NCBI RefSeq assembly: GCF_000426545.1
Contig: NZ_KE384534.1
Coordinates: 124,001 to 188,000 of the forward strand
DNA: 64,000 nt
From: Paenibacillus massiliensis subsp. panacisoli DSM 21345
GTDB lineage: Bacteria > Bacillota > Bacilli > Paenibacillales > Paenibacillaceae
Direction of reading: 5' to 3'
Under the pieces are notes generated by a model that saw only the letters and a list, made by a program, of their open reading frames with translations, was not told where the DNA came from and did not search any database. The translations under genes were made by a program, and so were the position numbers. How positions within the stretch are numbered: position 1 is the first letter of the stretch; each line of letters begins with the position of its first letter. Below are positions 16,660 to 26,400 of this stretch, piece after piece.

Positions 16660-17562
16660 TTATATCTGTTTTCCGAGGATGAGCGAGAAATATTCTATAT
16701 TTCTTATTAAAAAGTTTTTATTTTCATGGGCTGTATTTTGGATTTGGCTGTCCATATCTTGTAAGAACGCGGCCATATTTGAGGTGTCTGCACTTTCAAA
16801 CCGGTTGTCGATATCCGTGTTTTTCAAAACCTTATTCATATTGTCGATTTCAGCGCGATACTCATTTAACCATTGCGGGTTCTGCGCCAGTTTTTGATTA
16901 AAATCCATCATAATTCCCGTAAAACCTGCGCCGCTACCGCCATTTAATCTATCCTTGAGGGTCTCGGTTATTTTACGAGCAGATTCTGGATCATATTTCT
17001 TCATCAAGTAATCCATATCGACATAATCATCGGGCGCACCGTCAGGTTTGCGATGGAGATACATATAGCTTGCTTGACCGCTCTCCGGATCGACCGTTCT
17101 AGTCTTGGCATAGGCTGCGATCATACCCATTGTGCTCAGGAACTTCTCCGCTTCGTCGTCTGTCATGTAATTATCCGCAATATACTTCGCCTGAGACAGC
17201 CCACTCTCAAGCAACGTTGCCCTTTCGCTGTCATCCGAGACGGAGCCATCGGGCACAAAGTTGCGGGTAATTAAGAAATTTACGGCTTCTTCCACCTCAG
17301 GCGGTTTTCCGTTAAGCACTTGGCTTAAGGAAGAATCAATTTCGGCAGTAAAAAACGGTCTTATTGAAAGATTGTCCTTAACCACGCCCACAGGCAATTC
17401 CCGGCCACCTGTCCCGGCGGCAAGCTGCCTGGCTGCCTCGCTTATTTCTACACTATCGTGTTTTGGAAGAGCAAAGCCTGCTTCTAGTTTCAGTTGGTTG
17501 TCATCTCGATTTTGAGTGTAGAGTCTTGGGGTCGATGAGATAACATTTCCTTCGATTTTCAT
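16660..17562 (-). CDS. Unrecognised 300-aa soluble protein
   Basis: I do not recognise this family. Start ATG 17562 is chosen because GAGGGGG lies 6 bp upstream; a longer frame to 17685 would overlap kdpE. The protein is hydrophilic, with no signal peptide or membrane segment and no cysteine. Its N-terminal region contains DSVEISEAARQLAA (residues 36-49), which resembles the motif near the C-terminus of FlgM-type anti-sigma factors; the rest (about 90-300) looks mostly helical and ends in a long helix. Base composition is more A/T-rich than that of the neighbouring two-component genes. It is transcribed toward the terminator at 16577-16619. A 14-bp palindrome sits 37 bp upstream. Confidence 0.7.
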   Translation of the reverse strand: MKIEGNVISSTPRLYTQNRDDNQLKLEAGFALPKHDSVEISEAARQLAAGTGGRELPVGVVKDNLSIRPFFTAEIDSSLSQVLNGKPPEVEEAVNFLITRNFVPDGSVSDDSERATLLESGLSQAKYIADNYMTDDEAEKFLSTMGMIAAYAKTRTVDPESGQASYMYLHRKPDGAPDDYVDMDYLMKKYDPESARKITETLKDRLNGGSGAGFTGIMMDFNQKLAQNPQWLNEYRAEIDNMNKVLKNTDIDNRFESADTSNMAAFLQDMDSQIQNTAHENKNFLIRNIEYFSLILGKQI

Positions 17563-17598
17563 GCTATACCCCCTCACAATATTTCCATTAAATATAAA

Positions 17599-17612
17599 TA
17601 TATCGCGATATA
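17599..17612. promoter_or_regulatory. 14-bp perfect palindrome upstream of the 300-aa protein
   Basis: TATATCGCGATATA lies in the 94-bp gap between kdpE and the unrecognised minus-strand gene, in an A/T-rich stretch suited to a promoter. It is a candidate operator for a dimeric repressor. Confidence 0.45.
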
Positions 17613-17656
17613 AATAAGTATCGGCATGTTTCCCCATTTCATTAAAATCGCAGGTG

Positions 17657-18358
17657 TTATTCTCCAGACATGAAGCGATAACCAATTCCCGGCTCGGTTA
17701 TGATCCATTGCGGTCTGGTGGAGTCCTCCTCCAGCTTCTTGCGCAAATGGCCGATGTAGATACGCAGATAGTGGCTGTCTGATTCATTATGCTGACTCCC
17801 CCACACCTGCTGTAGCAGCTGCCGCTGTGTGACGACCTTCCCTGCATGAGTAGCCAGTACCTTGAGCAGCTCATATTCTGTTGGTGTCAGCTTAATTCGT
17901 TCATCACGCAGCTTGACGATGCGCTGGGCAAGATCAATGGAAAGTTCTCCTGCTGTCAAAATTGGTTCGTGTGTAGACTTGGCCATATGCCTGAGCGCCA
18001 CACGGATGCGTGCGACCAGCTCCCCCATCCCGAATGGCTTGGTTACATAATCATCAGCTCCGCTATCCAGCGCAGCAATCTTGTCCTCCTCTCTGTCCTT
18101 GGCCGTGAGGACAAGGATAGGCACATTCGACCATTCCCGAATCCCTGCGAGGACATCCATACCGGATCTGTCCGGCAGACCGAGGTCCAGCAGGATAATA
18201 TCTGGCGAGGTCAATGTCGCCTGTCGCAAGCCATCCTCTCCTGTAGCCGCTTCACTGACTGCATATTGATGGGCCTGCAGTGTGACCTTCAGCAGCTTAC
18301 GGATCTGTGGTTCATCGTCAATGATTAGAATTCGTGCTCCTTGCTCTTGCGTGGTCAT
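17657..18358 (-). CDS. kdpE: KdpE-like response regulator
   Basis: A 233-aa OmpR-family regulator closest in text to KdpE. The receiver has D15/D16, phospho-acceptor D58 in LLDLGLPDRSG and the K of TKPFGMGE; the winged-helix ends WIITEPGIGYRF, a KdpE-like ending. Its start overlaps the sensor kinase stop by 4 bp. In other bacteria KdpE activates the high-affinity K+ pump KdpFABC. No kdpFABC genes lie next to it here, so it must act at a distance or on other targets. Confidence 0.85.
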   Translation of the reverse strand: MTTQEQGARILIIDDEPQIRKLLKVTLQAHQYAVSEAATGEDGLRQATLTSPDIILLDLGLPDRSGMDVLAGIREWSNVPILVLTAKDREEDKIAALDSGADDYVTKPFGMGELVARIRVALRHMAKSTHEPILTAGELSIDLAQRIVKLRDERIKLTPTEYELLKVLATHAGKVVTQRQLLQQVWGSQHNESDSHYLRIYIGHLRKKLEEDSTRPQWIITEPGIGYRFMSGE

Positions 18359-19914
18359 TCTTCTTCTGGCTCCTTTCGCGAGTCTGTACGTAGCTGCATT
18401 GTTGGCCGCTCAGGCAGAGTAATCGTAATGGTTGTCCCTTGTGGCTCATGGGGCCCAGCTACAATCGTTCCCTCATGCAATTCAGCGATACCTTTGCTGA
18501 TGGCCAGCCCCAAGCCTGTGCCTGTAATTGGCATGGCTCGCTCCGAACGGTAGAATTTATCGAAGATTCGTTCATATTCCTCCTGCTGGATTCCGATACC
18601 GTGATCCGAGACCATGATAATAACTTGTTCAGCCTCTAATCGCACCGAAACGATAATTTTGCTGTAATCCGGGCTGTACTTTATAGCATTGCTGATGACA
18701 TTGACCAGCATTTGCTCCAGCAGCACTTCATCACCTAAGACCAGGATGGGGTCGCCCTCGGGTAGCTTGACTACGAGCTCACGATGCTCCTGATCGCCCT
18801 TGACCTGGGACAGCATCACACCGATGATATCCTCAATGTCGCACCAGTTCTCTCGTAGACGCAGCATACCACCTTCAAGTCGTGCCATCCCTAGCAAATT
18901 CAGCACTAGACGATTCATGCGCAGGGCTCCGTCTCGAATTGTCATTAACAGTTCTGCACGATCCTCCTGAGAGAAGAGTCGCTCATTCTCAATTAGTCCT
19001 GTAGCCGAGCCGATAATGGCCGCAAGTGGGGTTCGCAGCTCATGCGATACTGAATTCAGTATGGCTGTGCGCAGGCGCTCTGACTCAGCTGTGATGTGAG
19101 CAAGCCTGGCTTCTTCCGCCAGCTTGATTCGCGCAATGGCACTGGAGATCAATCCGCCAAGTCCCTCAAAGAGATGAAAATATTCATTGCTGCTCCCGAC
19201 AGCTGCTTCTTGTGACATATACAATGCCAGTACACCAAAGGGACCACCTTCTGTTTGTAGAGGTAGCATATAGCCTAACGATGTATCTGAGTCGCGGGGG
19301 GACACTGCCGAGGCTTCTCCCGTCACAAATACGTTTTTGGCGAGTGCTGCCTCAGCAGAAATCGACCCGTTGTCTGCTGAGGGAGCCAACGGGTAGACAA
19401 GAACGAGCGAACTGCTCGACTCTGCTAGGTACACAACTGTGTCTATCTCAAGGCTACTATGCACGTGCTCAGCAAATTGGGCCAGTAAGCTGGACGTATC
19501 GTTCGTCGTGCCCAGTTGCTTGCTAAGGGTATACAGCGCTGCAGTGTGTGCCTCTCTCTGAGCGGATATACGAATTTGCTTATTCAACTTGGCCGCTAGC
19601 CCAGCTGTAAGAGCGGCTACTGCAAAATACACTCCGAAGGTAACCAGATAGTGCGCATCCGATACGGAGAAGCTCGCAAGTGGGGGCACGAAAAAGAAGT
19701 TAAAGGCCAGCACGCCCAAACAGGCAGCATATATTGCTGCAGACAGGCCCCATATTGCGGCATTGACAAGTACCGGCAGCAAGTAGAGTAATGCAATACT
19801 CACCATCTCGACTCCAAGCTGCTGTAAGATAACCGTCATGATTGTCATGCCTAATGTGGTCCCTAGATACGGGCCTGATTTTATCCAAAATCGAAATCGA
19901 TGCTGTGCAGACAA
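18355..19914 (-). CDS. Short KdpD-like sensor kinase (no N-terminal KdpD/Usp domains)
   Basis: A 519-aa histidine kinase with the four-helix DUF4118 membrane domain of KdpD (about 15-110), a GAF-like domain (125-265), the H-box SHELRTP with H291 and an ATPase domain with NAIKYSPD, DHGIGI and TGLGLAI motifs. Full KdpD is about 900 aa and begins with a KdpD sensor domain and a Usp domain; both are absent. The start is TTG 19914 behind AGGGTG. The upstream 400 bp contain no frame for the missing part, so this is a genuine short form, not a split gene. Absence of the Usp part, which binds c-di-AMP in staphylococcal KdpD, suggests different input. Confidence 0.85.
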   Translation of the reverse strand: MSAQHRFRFWIKSGPYLGTTLGMTIMTVILQQLGVEMVSIALLYLLPVLVNAAIWGLSAAIYAACLGVLAFNFFFVPPLASFSVSDAHYLVTFGVYFAVAALTAGLAAKLNKQIRISAQREAHTAALYTLSKQLGTTNDTSSLLAQFAEHVHSSLEIDTVVYLAESSSSLVLVYPLAPSADNGSISAEAALAKNVFVTGEASAVSPRDSDTSLGYMLPLQTEGGPFGVLALYMSQEAAVGSSNEYFHLFEGLGGLISSAIARIKLAEEARLAHITAESERLRTAILNSVSHELRTPLAAIIGSATGLIENERLFSQEDRAELLMTIRDGALRMNRLVLNLLGMARLEGGMLRLRENWCDIEDIIGVMLSQVKGDQEHRELVVKLPEGDPILVLGDEVLLEQMLVNVISNAIKYSPDYSKIIVSVRLEAEQVIIMVSDHGIGIQQEEYERIFDKFYRSERAMPITGTGLGLAISKGIAELHEGTIVAGPHEPQGTTITITLPERPTMQLRTDSRKEPEEE

Positions 19915-20227
19915 GTTATCACACCCTGTTCCTTGTTCGATGCATTCTCACTTTAGGTTACTGTAAAAAAGGAGTAAAAGATATCATTCCAGGGTGTAAA
20001 AATTTCATAAAAATATGATGAAGTCCTAAAAAATATATGAGCATAAACGAGCATCAGGAGGGCAGAGTACGAGGCTTTCGGGGAGAAGCGATCGTTAGCG
20101 TATTAAAGCTGATTATTGTACTGTAGGGTATGCTGTCCCAATAAAGTATGATGGAGTCTTGTGAGTTATATCTATGGGTTATTTTCGTATCCCTATGAAG
20201 AATTTGAATTGTATATTTACAGGAAGA

Positions 20228-20261
20228 ATGTCTGCCGACAACTAGCGGTAGACATTTTTTT
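20228..20261 (+). terminator. Orphan plus-strand terminator
   Basis: ATGTCTGCCG - 8 nt - CGGTAGACAT (one G-T pair) is followed by seven T residues. No plus-strand gene precedes it: kdpD starts on the opposite strand at 19914. It may end a small RNA transcribed from somewhere in 19930-20220, or insulate the protease promoter. The 19915-20227 stretch otherwise shows no convincing gene. Confidence 0.75.
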
Positions 20262-20262
20262 A

Positions 20263-20291
20263 TTGACGATATCTACCACTATTCTTTATAT
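20263..20291 (+). promoter_or_regulatory. Promoter of the giant surface protease
   Basis: TTGACG and TTATAT are spaced by 17 bp. Transcription would begin near 20298, leaving an approximately 125-nt leader before the TTG start at 20424. Confidence 0.7.
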
Positions 20292-20292
20292 T

Positions 20293-20311
20293 GATAATAA
20301 TTATCATTATC
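20293..20311 (+). promoter_or_regulatory. Fur box
   Basis: GATAATAATTATCATTATC matches the 19-bp Fur consensus GATAATGATAATCATTATC at 17 positions. It begins 1 bp after the -10 element and covers the expected transcription start, the position for iron-dependent repression. Confidence 0.8.
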
Positions 20312-20423
20312 ATTTATGGACATCGCGCTAGAGACAGATACAGAAATGATTCTGATATGGATCCGGCCGGGTCTTATTCATGAGTGTATATCAAAGTGTA
20401 TATCAAGTTCGGGGGGGAGAAGA

Positions 20424-23400
20424 TTGGTCAACCGTTGGAAGAAACAGTGGGCAGCAAGTATCGTTACCGCCTTGCTCGTAGGTAACAGCTTGGGTGCCAC
20501 AGGAATTGGCTTTGCACAAGAGGCAGGGCAAGAATGGACCGGAATATCGGCGTCAGCTTTATCCGAGTTCGGGACGTCATCTACCAATCAGGCAGGAAGG
20601 TATGGCTCGGGGGGGCCGTCCTTTAGAACACAACTGGAGACAGGTACTCTGCCGAATAATGGCACAGCTCTTAAAGCTGTGGGAGAGGTCACTTATGGCA
20701 CGGATGGCCCAGCAAGTGTGATCAATACGACTTATGAGCCTGGTGGGGAAGTCATCATCATGGTGGAATTGGATGGTGTTCCACTGCTTTCGCGTACATC
20801 TGCACAGGCGCTCCGCAGCCGAATTAATTCATTCAGCACCAGTGAAAATAATCTTGAAGTTCAGCATAGAACCATAAAAAACCGCATCCAAAAGCTTGCT
20901 GAGGAGGAGTTCGCAGAGCAGGCGGCGGCTGAAGAGGCACAGACGGAGCAGCCCTTGAATCAGCAGGGGTTGATGGGGCAAGCGCTTCGTGAGTCCAAGC
21001 TGGCTGTTCCTTATACATCGAGCATGGAGCTTGCAGAAGCGCCTGAAATTGAAGTCCTGTATGACTATTACATGGTTATGAATGCATTCTCCATCAAAGC
21101 AGACTACAGTAACCTGGAAGGAATCCAGCAGCTTCCGGGTGTAAAGAATGCCTGGGTTGCTACTACCTATGGACCCATTGAGCCTGTACAGTCCATTGGC
21201 ACATTGATGGAGAGCAGCTCTGCAATGATTGGTGCCAATACGGCGAACAGTTCAGGATATACAGGGAAAGGTACGACAGTAGCCGTCGTGGACACGGGGC
21301 TGGATTGGAAGCATGAGGCCTTCTCCAAGAACATGCCACCAGCACTTACGCTCAAACACACACGCCAGAAGGTAAGTAACGTGCTAGGCAGTACAAGCAT
21401 GTCCTCTGGCATTTCCGATGTGGATGCTGTGTACGTGAATGACAAGGTGCCCTATGCGTATGATTATGCGGACAAGGACACGAATGTCATTCCATCCGGA
21501 GACCCTGATAATGAGCATGGTACACACGTTGCAGGGATCGTAGCAGCTAACGGCGACCACTTGAAGGGTGTAGCGCCAGACGCACAGCTCATGATTATGA
21601 AAGTATTTGATGACATGAACGGTTCCACGAATGATGCGAGCATCATTGCCGCACTGGAGGATTCGGTGAAACTGGGTGCTGACGTCATTAATATGAGTCT
21701 TGGTGCCAATGCAGGCTTCAGCACAGAAGGGGAGGCCAGCAAGGATGAGATGTACGATCGAATCGGAAAGGCTGGCGTCAATCTGGTTGTGGCAGCAGGT
21801 AACAGCTATAGCTCTGCCTACGGCAATCAGTCAGGTCAGAACCTGCCGTTCGCTACGGACCCAGACAACTCTATTGTGGCTTCACCGTCCACATATGCTT
21901 CTGCATTGTCTGTAGCCAGCATGGCGAATATGACATTGTCGGATGTTCCATACATTGCGGGCGGGGATCGCAAAATTGTATTCAATGATCAATCCTATGA
22001 CAGTGATCCCAAAATCCAGGGACTGAATGATACATATGATTATGTTCACGTAGGGTTAGGTAGTACTACGGACATTCAAAATGCTGGTAATCTGAAGGGG
22101 AAAATTGCCCTGATCTCACGTGGTGGTGAAATCAGCTTCCAGCAAAAGCTGAACAATGCCTACGCAGCTGGTGCGGTAGCAGTGGTTGTCTATAACAATG
22201 TAGCGGGTCAGCTTAAAATGGACATTGGCTCCTATTATATTCCGGCTGTAGCCATCTCACAGAACGATGGAGAATATCTGGCTGGATTGCAGACGAAAAA
22301 ATTAACACTGAGTGATTCCTTGAAGACAAGCATAACGAATCCAGAAGGCGGTAATATGTCTGCGTTCTCCTCGTGGGGCGTAGCGCCAGACTTGAAGCTG
22401 AAGCCTGAGATCACAGCTCCAGGCGAGGGGATCTATTCCACGGTTCTCGGCAATGCCTATAAGAGCATGAGCGGGACTTCCATGGCTTCGCCTCATATTG
22501 CAGGTGCCGAAGCTCTGGTGAAGCAATACGTCACGAACACACTGAGCATCACTGATCCGCTGACCCAGGAGAAATTGGTGCATTCCTTACTGATGAGTAC
22601 AGCTCATCCGGCCAAGGACGCAAGCAGTGGTCAATTCTATTCCCCACGCAAACAGGGCGCTGGTCTGGCAGATGTGACCGGAGCCATTACGACTGGAGCG
22701 TACTTGAGCGTAGAGGGGAATGATAGACCGAAGGCCGAGCTGGGGGACGGAAAGAGTGGAAGCTATTCGTTCACCTTCCGTATCCATAGTATCTCTGATG
22801 AGGCATTGAGCTACGAGCTGAACACAGCTGCCTTATCCGAGAATGTAATAACCAGCAACGGCAAGTCTCTGCTGGAACAGAAATCTACGGATTATGCTGG
22901 CAATGGCATTAATATTCAATATAGTGGAGCAACCAATGGCAAGGTAACGGTACCTGCTCGAGGAAGCGCAACGGTTACAGTTACGATTACACTGTCAGAT
23001 GCCATGAAAGCACAATTCAACCGTCAGACACCTAACGGAACCTTTGTAGACGGATTTGTCATGCTGGACGCTGATTCCGGTGTGGATCTATCGTTGCCTT
23101 TCCTGGCCTTCTACGGAGACTGGGGGCAGCTGCCGATGCTGGATGGAACTGAATATGGTGATGAAGGCTACTCCATGTTTGGGAGCACGGTATACAATGC
23201 ATTCCCAGAGCAGGGCAATGTGCTGGGACAAAATCATATTGCCATCGCCAAAGGATTGAACTGGGGAGTGATGCCAGAGAAATTTGCAATCTCTCCACAG
23301 AGTCTGGGCAACAGCTCTAAAATCCTGGGTACGAACACGGGACTGCTTCGCAATGCGGAGGACATGAGCTTCACAGTCACGGGTAAAGACGGTCATGTGT

Positions 23401-26400
23401 ATAAAGAGACCAATTATTCACATGTACGCAAGTCCTTGTATTTCCCATCCCTTGATCTGGTAAGCTGGGCGGAAGCGCTGCTTGGTACTGCCCCGACCTT
23501 CGATGGATTGGATGCAAATAACAGTGAAGTCCCAGAGGGTATGTATACCTACAAGGTAGAAGCTACTGCGGCAGGAACGAATGGGCAAGGTAAGGACACA
23601 TGGAGCTTTGATTTTGCCTATGACAAGACCGGACCTGTGCTGACGGATTACAGCATTTATGAAGAGGATGGAAATACCTTCCTGGAAATGAATATTACAG
23701 ACAATCACTATATTAGTGGTCTGCAATTGGCTACCCTAGACGGCGGTGCCCTGAGCGATCTGTATCCCATTCGAGATGCGGATGAGAAGCTGGCGGATGG
23801 TACCGCTGTAAATAAGGTCACCATGGATATTAGCAACGTTCGTGATACACTGACGCAGAACGGTCTTTCTACGCATAGAATTAAAGTGGACTTGTTCGAC
23901 TATGCCCTGAATTACACTAGTGCAAACATCATATTGGACCCTATCGAGCTCACGGATCTCACATTGGACAAGACAGAGCTTGCGCTTGTTGTAGGTACAA
24001 CAGAGGATCTGCGAGCGATCTTCACACCAGCTGAAGCAGAGCAGCCTGTCATCTGGACCACCTCTGATCCTGCAGTGGCTACGGTGGACACACATGGAGC
24101 CGTGACTGCTATTGGACCTGGTACAGCACAGATCACAGCTGAAGCTGGAGGGAAGACGGCGGTGAGTCAGGTGACCGTCACACCAATCGGCAGTGAAGGT
24201 ATTGTATTGAACAGGAAGACCATGACCTTGGCCATCGGAGCCAGTCAGACTGTGGTCGCATCGACGAATCCGGAGATTGTAACCGAGCCGATTACCTGGA
24301 CAAGCTCGGATAGCACGGTAGTCAGCGTAGATGCTAGTGGTGTAGTCAAAGCGCTGGCAGCAGGTACGGCTACCATTACAGCTACAGCTTCTGGCAAATC
24401 GGCGAGCATCGTCATTACTGTAGAGGACCCGTCACTGGCTGACTACACAATTGTAGATGGCGTGCTGGTAAGCTATCAGGGGGACGGTGGTCACATTGCT
24501 ATCCCTTCGCAGGTAAGGGAGATCGGCGATTATGTATTTTATTACCGTGATGACATTCTGTCCGTCCGTGTACCCGGAACCGTCAAGAAGATAGGTGCTT
24601 ATGCGTTCGCAGAGAACTCACACCTAGCTCTGGTTACGCTCGAGGATGGTATCGAGAGCATTGGCGAACGAAGTTTCTATAATTCACTAAAAATCAAGAG
24701 CATCGAGGTTCCTGATTCAGTCACGGAGATTGGCGATTACGCGTTTGCAAAACTCGGTTACCTGGTCTCTGCTCATTTAGGAAATGGCATTACCCGGATC
24801 AGTGACGGTCTATTTGCAGAAAATGTGAATATGACTACTGTCAATATTCCTAATGGGGTAACAGCTATTGGTGACAGAGCCTTCTATTCAGCGCAAAGCC
24901 TGAAAGAAATTCAGCTTCCGTCAGTGCTGCAGACGATTGGCAATGAAGCCTTCCTTTCTGTAGTTAACATGACCTCGCTGGAGCTCCCGGACACGATGGT
25001 GTCTATAGGAGATGCTTCTTTTGCAGGTACCAAAATCGCTACACTGGACTTGGGAAGCGGCTTACAGACGATTGGGAAATCGGCCTTTATCGAGACACAG
25101 CTTGAGAGCCTGAATATCCCGGATAACGTAACAACGGTTGGAGATATGGCATTTGCTTATATTCCTCGCCTGCGTCATGTTGAGATTAGTAAAGGTGTTA
25201 CCTCACTAGGCAAGCGGGTATTTGACAGCAATGGAAGCTCCAGTCTGAGCAGTATTGAAGTCGATGCCGAGAATCCAGCTTACTCAAGTATGGATGGAGT
25301 ACTGTTTGACAAGCAACAGCACACGCTGGTGCGTTACACCGTAGGACATGGTCGAGACAGCTATGCCATACCTGAATCGGTGAGCAAGGTGGATGACTAT
25401 GCATTCAACTATAGCACGAAGCTGAATTCCATTGATCTTGGGACGTCACTTGCGACAATCGGTGAGTTTGGATTTGCTAATAGCACCAGTATCCGTACGC
25501 TTACGATTCCTGATAGCGTGACTGATATTGGACGATCAGCATTCTATCATAATGATGGACTTGAATCCGTTACCGTAGGCAGCGGTGTCACGCACTTGAA
25601 CCCGTATACTTTTGCTTACAATGCCAACACACGTAATATAGATCTGGGTACAGGTGTCAAAAGCATCGGAGACTATGTATTCCAATACAATAGTAGTCTA
25701 GTGGAAATTACGTTCCCAGAGCAAGTAGAGTCATTGGGTGATTTCGTATTATCCAATAATGAGCGATTGTCGGTAATTAACATTGGTAAAGGCGTGACAA
25801 AGATCGGCTCGAATCCTTTTGCCAGCTCACGCATGATTACCAGCGTAAATGTGGACCCGGAGAATAAGGCTTATGCCAGTGAGGATGGCGTACTGCTGGA
25901 CCAAGCACGGACGCTACTGATTCAATATCCGGTTGCCAAGCCGGATGCTGTATACAGCATTCCGTCAACGGTTACCCGGATAAGCAATTATGCGTTCCAA
26001 AATGCGAAATTCCTGTCAGAGGTGCAGTTCCCGGAAGGTTTGGAATCCATCGGAACATCGGCCTTTAACGGAGTTAATCAACTAAAAGAGGTTACGTTCC
26101 CAAATAGCCTGAAGGATATCGGCGTGTTTGCTTTCTCGGATACTGGTATCGAATCTGTCGTACTGGGTAATCAGATCGAGCTAGTGCAGGATTGGGCGTT
26201 TGCCTTCTCCAGCCAATTGAAATCCGTTGCTATCCTAGATAGTAATACGATTATTGGTTCCTTTGCTTTCACAGACTCACCACAATTGACGACGGTTGTA
26301 TTGGGTGAGGGCGTATCGATTCCTGGGTTTGCAGTATTTGATGCGAATGCGGCTACCATTTACGGATGGAAGGGTTCGATGGCTGAGGAGCATGCGATTA

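Noticed and set aside
20040..20126. 29-codon frame starting with MSINEHQEG before the orphan terminator
   Set aside because: No ribosome-binding site and no recognisable product; a non-coding RNA is the better reading.
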